In this document: piece after piece, positions 55,768 to 64,000 of the stretch
Position numbering within the stretch: position 1 is the stretch's first letter
Layout: the number at the start of each line of letters is the position of its first letter
DNA from: Glutamicibacter arilaitensis Re117
GTDB lineage: Bacteria > Actinomycetota > Actinomycetes > Actinomycetales > Micrococcaceae
Assembly (NCBI RefSeq): GCF_000197735.1
Contig: NC_014550.1
Coordinates: 496,001-560,000, forward strand
Length of the DNA: 64,000 bases
Direction: 5' to 3'
The notes under the pieces: model-generated
What the model saw: the letters and a program-made list of their open reading frames with translations, nothing else
Told to the model about the DNA's origin: nothing
The model's database searches: none
Position numbers and translations under genes: made by a program

Positions 55768-57855
55768 CTAACGCACCTGTCGCCATAGGAATTCGTAGCT
55801 GGTGGCCAGCATTTTTGCGGTTGACTCGTTGTCGGTTGAACCGGCATGCCCACCGCTTTCTGGCTCGTGATACCGCACATTTTCAATGCCCATGTCCATC
55901 ATCTTGGCCGCCATGATGCGCGCTTGGGATGGTCCCACCCGGTCATCAGATGTTGTCGTCCAAATCAATGACGCTGGATAGTCATCAGCAGCATGGTGCT
56001 GGTCGCTTAACCGGTGGACTGGGGAGAATGTGCGCAGGAACTTCCAATCTTCTGGCACATCAGGGTCGCCGTATTCTGCAATCCATGAATGTCCGGCAGC
56101 GAGCTGGGTGTACCGTTTCATATCCAACAGTGGAACGCCGCAGGAGATAGCGCCAAAGAGCTGCGGGTAGCCGGCAATCATGTTGCCCATCAGCAATCCG
56201 CCGTTTGACCGTCCCGTCGCCGCGAGATGCGCGCGGGTGGTAACCCCGCGGGCGACAAGATCTTGGGCAATGGCGGCAAAATCTTCGTACGCTCGGTGAC
56301 GGTTTTCGCGCAGTGCGGCACGATGCCAATCTGGACCATATTCGCCTCCGCCGCGGATGTTGGTCATGACGTAGACCGGCTTGCGTCCGTCGCTTGTGCG
56401 ATGAGAGAGCCATCCTGTGCCCATAGCCGCCGCGTACCCCGGGGTCATGCTGTGTTGGAAACCGCCGTAGCCGTCCATCAGCACGGGATTCATGCCATCG
56501 AATTCCAACTCGCGGTCTGCGACCTGGAAGTAGGGAACCCGGGTGCCATCTGCGGAAGTCGCGAAATGCTGGGTGACCTCGAAGCCTTGAGCATCAAAGC
56601 GATCTGGTGACTTCTTGATCGCTACCGCCTGTTTTCCAACTTGTCCGCGCAATAAGGTCGTGGGAGTGGTGAAGCCGGTGATCGTCATCCAATAGTCATC
56701 GCCATGCGCTTGGTCTTCATCATCGACAGCGGCTACCGAGACACTGAGCATCCGGTCTTCCAAAGGCATCTCGGACTGCGCGAAACCGGCATTCAGGTCA
56801 ATGATGCGTACCTGAGATGCGACATCGTGCAACACAGTAAGCAACAGGTAGTTGGCGGTGAAACTCAAAGATTCCAAAGCCGTATGCGCATCCGGCGTGA
56901 AGACTACCTGGTCCACTGCTCCGGTATCCAGGAACACTTCCAAGGAGGCGATGGCCAACGCGCCAGCGGGGATGAGCTGGCCCTGGTGCTCCCAATCGGT
57001 CCGCGGGGCAAACAGGACCCATTGGCGGTGCAAGCTCACCGATACGTCAGTGGGTACCTGCAGCTCCCGATGCACGCCATCGATGAACACACCGGTCTTC
57101 GAATTGTAGAAATCAATTGCATCGGTGGTGACGATTCGCTGGTAGCCAGGCGTTGAATCATAGTAGCCGAACGCTGCGACATGCTCTTTGCCGACTTCAA
57201 AGATGATTGGAGCAGCTTCAATGTCCATGCCGCGGCCTACCTTGCGCAACGTGCTGGCATAGGTGGAACGAGTGGTGAATTGATCGCTGCTGGCCGTGCC
57301 GACCAACAGCGTGTCCGGGTCAATCCATGAAGCTTGGGTCTTGGCGACGGGCAAGTCGAAACCGTCTTGCACAAATGTTTTGGATTCCAAGTCGAATTCG
57401 CGAATCCGCACTTGGTCGCCACCATCGGGGCTCAACCGAACCAACGCACGGCGGTACGGCTCGTTATTGTCCGGGCGAAGCAAAGCTGAACCGGCAAAGT
57501 GCCATTCGCGGCCCTCGGCTAGGGCAAGCGCATCGAGGTCGAGCAGGATCTCCCACTGAGGTTCGTCGGTGAGGTAAGACTCCCAATCGGTGCGGCGCCA
57601 CAAACCCAATCGGTGCTGTGAATCGCGCCAGAAATTGTAGTAGTGCTCACCTCGCTTATTCACCATGGGAATGCGATCTTGCGCGTCGAGTACAGTGTTG
57701 ATCTGTTGGACGCTTTGACGGAAAGCGTCGTCGTAAAGTTCAGCCTCGGTGCGTTCGGTGTGCTGGCGTACCCACGCCAGTGCCTTCTCGTCGTGAGTTC
57801 CTTCAAGCCAGGAATATGCATCAGCGGTCGCAGTATCAGAAACATGCTCAGTCAT
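55768..57855 (-). CDS. Prolyl oligopeptidase family serine peptidase
   Basis: 695 residues. Propeller-like N-terminal part (about 80-400) and a C-terminal alpha/beta hydrolase with nucleophile ATGRSNGGLLMGNMIA (Ser), Asp in WTTTSDDRVGPS and His in ESGGHAGSTDNES, the S9A order. GGEYGPDWHRAAL is the conserved block before the nucleophile. It cleaves after proline in small peptides; intracellular (no signal peptide). Divergent from the FAD/NAD gene with about 56 bases between. Confidence 0.93.
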   Translation of the reverse strand: MTEHVSDTATADAYSWLEGTHDEKALAWVRQHTERTEAELYDDAFRQSVQQINTVLDAQDRIPMVNKRGEHYYNFWRDSQHRLGLWRRTDWESYLTDEPQWEILLDLDALALAEGREWHFAGSALLRPDNNEPYRRALVRLSPDGGDQVRIREFDLESKTFVQDGFDLPVAKTQASWIDPDTLLVGTASSDQFTTRSTYASTLRKVGRGMDIEAAPIIFEVGKEHVAAFGYYDSTPGYQRIVTTDAIDFYNSKTGVFIDGVHRELQVPTDVSVSLHRQWVLFAPRTDWEHQGQLIPAGALAIASLEVFLDTGAVDQVVFTPDAHTALESLSFTANYLLLTVLHDVASQVRIIDLNAGFAQSEMPLEDRMLSVSVAAVDDEDQAHGDDYWMTITGFTTPTTLLRGQVGKQAVAIKKSPDRFDAQGFEVTQHFATSADGTRVPYFQVADRELEFDGMNPVLMDGYGGFQHSMTPGYAAAMGTGWLSHRTSDGRKPVYVMTNIRGGGEYGPDWHRAALRENRHRAYEDFAAIAQDLVARGVTTRAHLAATGRSNGGLLMGNMIAGYPQLFGAISCGVPLLDMKRYTQLAAGHSWIAEYGDPDVPEDWKFLRTFSPVHRLSDQHHAADDYPASLIWTTTSDDRVGPSQARIMAAKMMDMGIENVRYHEPESGGHAGSTDNESTAKMLATSYEFLWRQVR

Positions 57856-57911
57856 GGGCTTAGTCTATGCGCCTCGCGTTCGCCCTGCCCGAAAGGTAAT
57901 ACCCTAGGACA

Positions 57912-59927
57912 GTGAGCACCTCGACGCAGAATCCCAAGAATGAATTCAACCTGGCTATTGTCGGGGCCGGTCCGCGTGGCACGAGCACAGTGGAGCGCTT
58001 GGCTCATCTGGCTAACAACCTTGAACGGACCGCCAACCGAATCAATATCACTGTTTTCGACCCGTACCGTCCCGGATCCGGGCATGTGTGGAGCCCGAAG
58101 CAGTCCGAGCATTTCTTGATGAATACTCCTGCTTCTTTCCCCACTGTGGCACCCGAGCGCACGAGTGATGAACCGGGACTGAGTTTCCGGCAGTTTGTTG
58201 CCCTGCACGGAGACGGGCGTCGCCTGAGCGAGGAGCATGCCAGGATGCTTTCCCAGGTTGAGGCGGGCACATATCCTTCACGGGCGCTCTATGGCGAGTA
58301 TCTGGAACACGTGTATGACAGCAGCGTGGCGTTGCTCGCTGCACATGAGAGCTTCAGTGTTGAGCATCTTGCTGCCGAGGTCATCGGTGTCAGGCCGTTG
58401 GGCAACGGCTACCAGCTGGACTACCGCACTGCACAGGGTGAAGGCGAAGCTGCGCAGAAGACTTTTGACGCAGTGGTGTTGGCACTCGGGCACCAAAGCG
58501 CGGAACTCAACCCATGGCAAAAACAGCTGCAAGAAGCCGCGCAACAAGCCGATGCAACGTACCTGCCGCCGAACGTGCCGGCAGATTTGGATTACAGCCT
58601 GTTCGCTGAAAGCCAGCCAGCACTGATTCGCGGCTTGGGGTTGAACTTCTTCGATGGCATGGCGGAGCTGACTCTGGGGCGCGGGGGATTGTTCCGCGAA
58701 ACTGGCAAGGAACCGGGGCACCGATTGGAATACATCGCTTCGGGCCGTGAACCAGAATTGGTTGTTGCCTCGCGGCGCGGTACCCCGTACTGGGGTAAAC
58801 CTGTTGTTGAGCAGTTCATTCCGGAAGAAATCTCCTTGCGGTATTTCGATGTTCCAGAACTGATTGGCCAGCTGGCTGAAGCGCGTGCCACGAATCCTGC
58901 GGCCACGTTGGTCTTCTCTCGCCATATCTGGCCGAAGCTGCACCGTGACATCCTCTTCGCGTACTACAGCACGTGGGCCGAATCCTGCGGTGCGCCCGAG
59001 GGGTTCTCAGCAGAAGAGTTCATTGAGCAGCTCGATGAGCTGCTGACTGCGGAGCACCGTGAAGGCAGCCAAGTCTGGTTGGGTGAATTGCGAAAGTTCA
59101 TCGCGCAGATTCCAGAATGCGAATGGCTGGACGTGCCAAAGCTCGCCAAGCCATTCGACGAGGTGGGCTTCGGGTCGGATGCCGAGTACCAGCAGGCAGT
59201 GCGAGACTATCTCGTTGATAATGCCCGGCACAGTGTTGGTGGACTCAAGGACCCGCTGTCCTGCGCGATCATGACGATGAACGCTGGACGCATGCTGATC
59301 AAAGAGCTCGTTGTCACCGGGGTAATCGACGAGCAATCGCGCATCGAAGAGATCCAAGCGCACTTCGAACCACTGGTTGAGGGATTGTCCTCCGGGCCGC
59401 CCCTGGAACGCATTGAACAGCTGCTGGCATTATCCCGAGCTGGGCTGGTCAGCTTTATCGGTCCCGAGCCGGAATTCGGCTTTGACGAAGTCTCGCAAAT
59501 GTTCACGGCCTCCTCGCCGTGGGTCGATTCAGAGGTATACACCGCGCGAACGATGTGCGAAGCGATGATGCCAAGTAATCGAGTGTTGCAGAATGATACG
59601 CAGTTGATCAGGCAGCTGTTGAAGGATCATGTAGCGCGAGCCCATACTTGGCGTAACGAAGAAGGCGAAAGCCTGCCAGGTTCCGGTTTCGACGTTGTCG
59701 GTGAGCCATATCGTCTTGTAAACAATGAAGGATTGGCACATCGTGGCATTTTTGTCCTGGGGGTGCAGCTTTCCTCGGCTCAATGGGGGACCGCTATTGC
59801 CGCGCAGGCGGGAAATATGAAAAATCCGGCAGCTCAAACCTTGCACGATGCGGCAAACGTGGTCAATGAAGTGGCACGTTTAGCCGGGCTGCAGGGCAAA
59901 GAAGCGTTGAGCGCGGCACAGGATTAA
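57912..59927 (+). CDS. Large FAD/NAD(P)-binding protein (FAD_NAD(P)-binding domain, PF13454-like)
   Basis: 671 residues. An N-terminal Rossmann fold LAIVGAGPRGTSTVERLAHL, and VFDPYRPGSGHVWSPKQSEHFLMNTP as in the HI0933-like/PF13454 flavoproteins; later segments FDAVVLALGHQSAELNPWQ and GRGGLFRETGKEPG. The start is GTG at 57912. Members are found in opine/D-octopine-like or siderophore contexts but many are uncharacterised, so the substrate is unknown. Followed by a strong terminator. Confidence 0.82.
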   Translation: MSTSTQNPKNEFNLAIVGAGPRGTSTVERLAHLANNLERTANRINITVFDPYRPGSGHVWSPKQSEHFLMNTPASFPTVAPERTSDEPGLSFRQFVALHGDGRRLSEEHARMLSQVEAGTYPSRALYGEYLEHVYDSSVALLAAHESFSVEHLAAEVIGVRPLGNGYQLDYRTAQGEGEAAQKTFDAVVLALGHQSAELNPWQKQLQEAAQQADATYLPPNVPADLDYSLFAESQPALIRGLGLNFFDGMAELTLGRGGLFRETGKEPGHRLEYIASGREPELVVASRRGTPYWGKPVVEQFIPEEISLRYFDVPELIGQLAEARATNPAATLVFSRHIWPKLHRDILFAYYSTWAESCGAPEGFSAEEFIEQLDELLTAEHREGSQVWLGELRKFIAQIPECEWLDVPKLAKPFDEVGFGSDAEYQQAVRDYLVDNARHSVGGLKDPLSCAIMTMNAGRMLIKELVVTGVIDEQSRIEEIQAHFEPLVEGLSSGPPLERIEQLLALSRAGLVSFIGPEPEFGFDEVSQMFTASSPWVDSEVYTARTMCEAMMPSNRVLQNDTQLIRQLLKDHVARAHTWRNEEGESLPGSGFDVVGEPYRLVNNEGLAHRGIFVLGVQLSSAQWGTAIAAQAGNMKNPAAQTLHDAANVVNEVARLAGLQGKEALSAAQD

Positions 59928-59929
59928 AC

Positions 59930-59968
59930 AATTTGGCGGGCCGATCCATGGATCAGCCCGCCAAATTT
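59930..59968. terminator. Bidirectional terminator between the FAD protein and tRNA-Ser(UGA)
   Basis: A long stem AATTTGGCGGGC / GCCCGCCAAATT with inner palindrome GATCCATGGATC, T-rich on both sides; it ends both the flavoprotein and the convergent tRNA. Confidence 0.85.
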
Positions 59969-59974
59969 GAAACG

Positions 59975-60062
59975 CGGATGGTATGGGATTTGAACCCATG
60001 AGACGGGGTTGCCGCCTACTGGTTTTCAAGACCAGCTCCTTCGGCCGCTCGGACAACCATCC
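59975..60062 (-). tRNA. tRNA-Ser (anticodon TGA)
   Basis: Minus strand. Acceptor GGATGGT paired with ACCATCC, long variable arm, anticodon stem CTGGT/ACCAG with loop CTTGAAA, so anticodon TGA reading UCA/UCG. No encoded CCA. Third serine tRNA of the window. Confidence 0.96.
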
Positions 60063-60112
60063 AACCCCAAAAAGTATACGGCATGAACCCCGGTTGAAAG
60101 GAATTGAACGCC

Positions 60113-61102
60113 ATGAACGACGTTATGAAGGCCTATATTTACAACGGATCCGGTGGGCCGGAAATCCTTGAATTAGTGGACCGTCCAGTGCCGAGCCTGG
60201 CCTCTGGGGAAGTGCTGATCAAAGTTGAAGCTTTCGGATTGAACCGTGCCGATGTGCAGCAACGCAAGGGGGTGTACCCGCCACCTCCTGGAGCTAGCGA
60301 CATCCCCGGATTGGAAGTTTCCGGGCGCATCGTAGAAATCGGTGACGGCGTAAGCGGGTGGAAAACCGGGGCGCGTGTAGCGGCTCTGCTTGCTGCCGGC
60401 GGATACGCACAATACGTAAATGTTCCCGCAGAGCTGCTCATTGAGGTTCCGCAATCCGTTTCGGATATCGATGCCGCGGCCTTGCCAGAAGTCGCTGCCA
60501 CAGTAGTCTCGAATCTCTTTGTCGAAGGCGAGCTGGCGCAAGGGCAAACTCTGTTGCTCCACGGGGGTGCCGGGGGTATCGGGTCCATGGCGATACAGCT
60601 TGCCAAAGCAGCCGGAGCTCGCGTTATCGTCACTGCTTCATCGGCGCAGAAACTGGAGTATTGCTGTGCTCTGGGTGCCGAGGAAGGCATTAATTATCGC
60701 GAAGAGGACTTTGCCGAGCGCGTTAAGGAGATCACTCAGGGCCAAGGCGCAGACCTGATCTTGGACGTCGTGGGTGCCAAGTATCTGGCGCAGAACCTCA
60801 AATCGCTTGCGGTAGGCGGGCGGCTGGTGGTGATCGGGTTGCAAGGCGGCGCGAAGGCCGAGGCGAATCTGGGACTGCTGCTTGCCAAACGCGCCCAGAT
60901 CATTGGTACTACCTTGCGTGCCCGTCCGGTGCACGAAAAGGAAGAGATTATCCGGCAGACCATTACCCGGGTGATACCGCTGCTGGAGAAGGGCCAGCTG
61001 GCCCTGAACGTAACTAAAACCTTTGACTATTCCGAAGTGAGTAGTGCTCATGAATACTTCGATTCGGGAAAGCATACTGGGAAAATCGTCATTAAAGTTT
61101 AA
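60113..61102 (+). CDS. Quinone oxidoreductase / zinc-less alcohol dehydrogenase-like protein
   Basis: 329 residues, MDR superfamily. N-terminal GroES-like half (VDRPVPSLASGEVLIKVEAFGLNRADVQQRKGVYPPPPG) and NADP-binding Rossmann motif LLLHGGAGGIGSMAIQLAKAAGARV; no structural zinc cysteines. Reduces quinones with NADPH. ATG 60113 was chosen; AAAGGA lies 11 bases upstream, and TTG 60104 is an alternative. Confidence 0.9.
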   Translation: MNDVMKAYIYNGSGGPEILELVDRPVPSLASGEVLIKVEAFGLNRADVQQRKGVYPPPPGASDIPGLEVSGRIVEIGDGVSGWKTGARVAALLAAGGYAQYVNVPAELLIEVPQSVSDIDAAALPEVAATVVSNLFVEGELAQGQTLLLHGGAGGIGSMAIQLAKAAGARVIVTASSAQKLEYCCALGAEEGINYREEDFAERVKEITQGQGADLILDVVGAKYLAQNLKSLAVGGRLVVIGLQGGAKAEANLGLLLAKRAQIIGTTLRARPVHEKEEIIRQTITRVIPLLEKGQLALNVTKTFDYSEVSSAHEYFDSGKHTGKIVIKV

Positions 61103-61228
61103 TGCTTCAGGGCAACCAGTTGTAAAGTGACTGAATAGTCCTCCATGCGTGAGCCATCCAATAATTACTAGTTACGCACATCACCCGCACTGTTCCCTAG
61201 ATGAGTAAGTCCTAAACTACTCCAACAC

Positions 61229-61275
61229 AAAAGACCTCCTGAAACAGATCAAAAAATCTGGTCAGGAGGCCTTTT
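61229..61275. terminator. Bidirectional-looking hairpin
   Basis: A stem AAAAGACCTCCTGA / TCAGGAGGCCTTTT (one mismatch), with inner CAGAT/ATCTG, between the oxidoreductase and the transposase. It could end the oxidoreductase transcript and shield from transcription into the element. Confidence 0.7.
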
Positions 61276-61285
61276 AACGTTTGAC

Positions 61286-61332
61286 GGAGAGTGTTAAGAA
61301 TTATGGTGTGAACAAAAACCTAAACACTCTCC
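61286..61332 (+). promoter_or_regulatory. Inverted repeat enclosing the transposase start codon
   Basis: Perfect 10-bp arms GGAGAGTGTT (61286-61295) and AACACTCTCC (61323-61332). The putative GTG start at 61308 is inside the loop, so the folded RNA would hide its translation start, a known way for ISs to limit read-through expression. Confidence 0.5.
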
Positions 61333-62193
61333 TGACAACACTTTACGTGTTCATCACCGATCCTGCCCACCAGGCCATGCCGCGGACGGCGGCAATTACT
61401 CACTGACGCTGAACTGCTCTGCTTGGCCGTGGCCCAGCACTTGCTGCACGGGGACGCTTCCGAATCCCGGTGGATCCGCTACGCCCGCACCCATCTGACT
61501 GGCATGTTCCCGCATATTCCCCAGCAATCCGGATACAACAAGAGGATCCGCGCCGCCGCTCCCCTGGTCTCCTACACCCTGACTGTCTTGGCTAAAGATG
61601 TCCCCACCTGGAACGACGTGCTGCGCCTTCTGGATTCCACCCCGGTGCCCTGCGGCCAGTCACGCGAAACGGTGAAACGCTCGAACCTGGCCGGACAGGC
61701 CGGCTACGGGTACTGCGCATCGCATTCACGGTATTTCTGGGGCTTTAGGCTTTATCTGATCTCCACCCCCGATGGCATGCCCGTCATCTGGGGGTTGGCC
61801 AACCCGAAGATCGGCGAGCGTGAAGCGATCGCCGCGATGCTCGATGCCAGTAGCGACCTGGTCTGTGACGGGCAGGTCATCCTGGCGGACAAGGGCTTCG
61901 CGGGCAAGCAGTTCGAAGCGTTCATCACCGAGGACCTCAAGGCGCATTTGCTGCGACCGGACCGGAAGGATGAGAAACCGCGGTTCGGGGACTTCGGCGG
62001 GATCCGCCAGTGGGTCGAGTCGATCTTCGACACTCTCAAGGGGCAGCTGGGTTTGGAACGCCATGGGGCTCGCACGCTGGAGGGGGTGATGGCTCGGGTA
62101 GCGTGCAAGCTGTTGGCCATGGCGGCCGGGATCTGGCATAACTGGAAGATTGACGCCCCGCGCAAGCGTTCGCTGGTCTCGTATGACCACTGA
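61308..62193 (+). pseudogene. IS982-type transposase, broken by a frameshift
   Basis: Repaired length about 294 codons. A GTG at 61308 starts NKNLNTLLTTLYVFITDPAHQAMPR; an extra base between about 61380 and 61403 shifts the frame, and the remainder continues in the +1 frame as LLTDAELLCLAVAQHLLHGDASESRW. DDE residues remain visible: LLDSTPVPCG, ILADKGFAGKQFEAF and RQWVESIFDTLKGQLGLERH. No slippery A-rich site marks a programmed shift. Confidence 0.8.
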
Positions 62194-62230
62194 ATCCGCG
62201 GGGCGATCATTAGGAATTAATCATCTAGCC

Positions 62231-62422
62231 ATGGCTACGCTTTTCGAACGCCTGGGGCAAGCCAAGAAGTTTGTCGACGGAGTGCTCGGTGCCGACAAGT
62301 ACCAGCACTACCTGGAACACCACGAACGCAATCATCCCGGCGCCAAGCCGATGACCGAGCGCGAGTTCTGGAAGGACTACACCGACTGGCAGGAAAAGAA
62401 CCCCGAGGGGCGTTGCTGCTGA
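62231..62422 (+). CDS. YbdD/YjiX family small protein
   Basis: 63 residues: MATLFERLGQAKKFVDGVLGADKYQHYLEHHERNHPGAKPMTEREFW, with an EGRCC ending, match the YbdD/YjiX family, which normally follows the pyruvate/peptide transporter gene cstA (yjiY). Here no cstA is present; the gene starts 38 bases after the IS982 transposase stop. The usual partner may have been lost or moved when the IS inserted. Promoter is unclear. Confidence 0.85.
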   Translation: MATLFERLGQAKKFVDGVLGADKYQHYLEHHERNHPGAKPMTEREFWKDYTDWQEKNPEGRCC

Positions 62423-62432
62423 ACCCGACTGG

Positions 62433-62482
62433 AACCGGCCGTGAGGGCCATCCGCGACAGCGGATGGCCCTCACGGCCGGTT
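62433..62482 (+). terminator. ybdD terminator
   Basis: A perfect 23-bp stem starting AACCGGCCGTGAGGGCCATC, loop GACA, followed by TTTCGTTTTA. Among the longest perfect stems of the window. Confidence 0.9.
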
Positions 62483-62575
62483 TCGTTTTATGTCGACTGC
62501 CTTGCCGGGAACACTGCGGTGATCCCGGTAGGCTAGAACCAGTAATCCATCGGAAACCACCGGCAGAGAAGTGTA

Positions 62576-63025
62576 ATGGCGTTCTTTTCACGACTGCGCG
62601 CTGAGCGTGCTGCTACTCGCGAACTTGGCGAGGGCGTCTGGCGTCGCGCACATGACCGTTTCCAGCGGTCATTGGACCGGGTCTTCCAGGTGGTTGAAGG
62701 CATCACCGATGACCAGGTGTACAACGAGCTCGTCAAGGAAGCCAACGAGATGGCAGTGCTCCTGCCGACCGTGCGCCAGCTATGCTGCGCTGCGCAGCGG
62801 ATCACCCCGAGCAATGACGACACGATTCCGCAGCTGACCTCGGCGGCGCACCGTTCGCTGACCAAGGCGGCCAACGATTTGGCTACGACCGCACAGGTGA
62901 TCGCGATGATGCGGATGCAGGCGGAAGCCGGCCAGCCGATCGACATCGAAGCCGTGCGCCATCGCGCCAAGCTGGTGGAAGAAGACGTCAGCCGGGCGGC
63001 GCAAATGCTCGCTTCCAGCGAATAA
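62576..63025 (+). CDS. Conserved actinobacterial protein of unknown function
   Basis: 149 residues, mostly helical and charged: MAFFSRLRAERAATRELGEGVWRRAHDRF, then TVRQLCCAAQRITPSNDDTIPQL. No signal peptide or membrane span. I recognise the pattern as a small conserved protein of actinobacteria but not a function. Independently transcribed after the ybdD terminator. Confidence 0.7.
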   Translation: MAFFSRLRAERAATRELGEGVWRRAHDRFQRSLDRVFQVVEGITDDQVYNELVKEANEMAVLLPTVRQLCCAAQRITPSNDDTIPQLTSAAHRSLTKAANDLATTAQVIAMMRMQAEAGQPIDIEAVRHRAKLVEEDVSRAAQMLASSE

Positions 63026-63226
63026 TTGGGTTTTCCCGATCGCTGGCGTGGTTTTCCACCGCGCAGTACTCATCAGTGAACTAAATTGGTTGCATGACCC
63101 AAACAATTTCTGAAAAGGGGTATCCATTTAGTGGCCGATATCAGGAGTACGATCAGAAGCTAAGAAACTCCCGCGCTGCGTCAACAGCCGGGAGCATGGA
63201 CTACACACCGTGGAGGGGTGTTCGTC

Positions 63227-64000
63227 ATGACTCAGCCTACCCCTGGATCGACAGGAAACCGACCGCTGGCCGGGCGGGACTACCCGGCAGATCTTGCCCA
63301 GCTGCTTGCTTGGTTTTCCGACGATGAATCCTGCGTGGACTACTTGCAGTGGCTACGCTGGCCGGAGGGGATCTGTTGCCCTCGATGCCTTAGCGCGTTC
63401 GTGAACAACGAGCCAGATAATCGCTTTCGCTGTAAGAAGTGCTGGTACCGCTTCTCTGCTACCGCTGGCACCATCTTCGACAAGACCCGCACGCCGCTGA
63501 CTGTGTGGTTCCAAACCGCGTGGTTGATGACCGCAGGAAAGACGCGGAGTCTGCGCGGCGCATCTGCACCGTGTGCTGCCAATATCTTCGTATCAGACTG
63601 CCTGGAGCATGCTGGGCAAGTTGCGTAGTGTCATGAGCACGCAAGACAGCTCGTTGCTCTCTGGGCGGGTCGAAGTCGATGAAAGTTTCTTCGGTGGCCA
63701 TCGCCCTGGTCGCACAGGACGTGGTGCGGCAGGAAAGACTCTGGTGGCGGGCGCGATTGAAATTGCAGATGATGGGTGGGGGCGAGCGCGGTTGGCGATC
63801 ATCCCTGATGCTTCGGCTGCATCGTTGCGTGAGTTCATCGCCGCGAATATTGCTCCTGGCTCCACGATTGTTTCTGACGGGTGGAGGGGATATGGAAACG
63901 CGGTGGAAGGGTAAGCGCATGAACCGGTGAGTGTCTGGAAATCAGGGCTTGAAGCGCATGCTTCGCTGCCGGCAGTGCACCGATTGTTTGCGTTGGTGAA
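63227..64000 (+). pseudogene. IS1595-type transposase, multiply broken, runs off the right edge
   Basis: An N-terminal zinc ribbon (CCPRCLSAFVNNEPDNRFRCKKC, residues about 45-70) and the transposase core (VDESFFGGHRPGRTGRGAAGKT, ADDGWGRARLAIIP, GSTIVSDGWRGYG) mark IS1595. It is damaged: near 63535 one base is missing in the GGAAAGACG run, near 63570-63580 a further shift moves to a third frame (LPISSYQTAWSML), and an in-frame TAA at 63912 cuts VEG-AHEPVS. It therefore cannot move on its own. Left terminal repeat not identified. Confidence 0.8.

Larger units (their letters stand above)
61286..62216 (+). mobile_element. IS982-family insertion sequence, frameshifted transposase
   Basis: Contains one transposase gene (below). 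Ends are approximate: I could not identify clear terminal inverted repeats or a target-site duplication. It lies between a quinone oxidoreductase and the orphan ybdD. Confidence 0.65.

Noticed and set aside
61380..61403. Programmed frameshift in the IS982 transposase
   Set aside because: No slippery A-rich or similar heptamer is visible, and IS982 elements normally use one frame.

Overview
The window is high-GC DNA with dense, often overlapping genes. Gene content points to an Arthrobacter-like Micrococcaceae (Actinobacteria), plausibly Glutamicibacter: GTP-type PEP carboxykinase, a narGHJI/narK block, a cellobiose-type (ceb) operon, actinobacterial DUF families, tRNAs mostly without encoded CCA. 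The genus is an inference. I see no phage, CRISPR array or plasmid functions; two insertion-sequence transposase genes sit at the right end.

Layout. 1-6.4 kb: a regulator fragment, a DinB-like protein and a molybdenum cluster (moaA on the minus strand; modA, modB, a modC-moeA fused frame and mobA on the plus strand). 6.5-10.5 kb: a CcdA/DsbA-like thiol-redox pair, then a TDT-family transporter divergent from a LysR regulator. 10.7-19 kb: narGHJI (minus) and divergent narK (plus). This is respiratory nitrate reduction, which needs the molybdenum cofactor made next door; both narG and narK carry single-base frameshifts. 19-22.4 kb: YaeQ, a secreted phosphodiesterase with an amber codon before its last domain, and an AT-richer patch with two small orphan genes. 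22.3-28.1 kb: tRNA-Ser, tadA, upp, a two-component system, a winged-helix regulator and a SixA-like phosphatase. 28.3-34.8 kb: a P-loop NTPase followed by an ABC-like protein with a degenerate ATPase domain, then a TetR-controlled YhgE/Pip operon that also has a degenerate ABC-like protein, preceded by a perfect 30-bp palindrome.

35-43.3 kb: a secreted exonuclease/phosphatase and a beta-glucoside uptake operon (binding protein, two permeases, GH1 beta-glucosidase, LacI regulator) preceded by two 20-bp palindromic operators; the binding-protein gene is frameshifted. 43.3-44.3 kb: two identical tRNA-Arg(ACG) genes, each with its own terminator, flanking a GNAT gene killed by a TAA codon. 44.5-60 kb: pckG, a PadR/hydrolase pair, nsrR-hmp for NO detoxification with an NsrR-like operator, a phosphohexomutase, a RecQ helicase with a phosphoribosyltransferase-like tail, a membrane protein with three helical repeats, tRNA-Ser(GCU), a prolyl oligopeptidase, a large FAD/NAD(P)-binding protein and tRNA-Ser(UGA). 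60-64 kb: a quinone oxidoreductase, a frameshifted IS982-type transposase beside an orphan ybdD, a conserved small protein and a heavily broken IS1595-type transposase running off the window.

The most striking window-wide pattern is the number of single-base lesions: frameshifts in narG, narK, the sugar-binding lipoprotein, a small secreted protein and both transposases, and in-frame stops in the phosphodiesterase, the GNAT gene and the IS1595 transposase. Several frameshifts lie in or beside homopolymers, so residual sequencing error and real decay must be separated before biology is inferred. The best candidates for little-described biology are the P-loop NTPase/degenerate-ABC pair (28.3-31.1 kb), the degenerate-ABC/YhgE operon (31.1-34.8 kb), the modC-moeA fused frame, and recQ with its repeat-protein neighbour.
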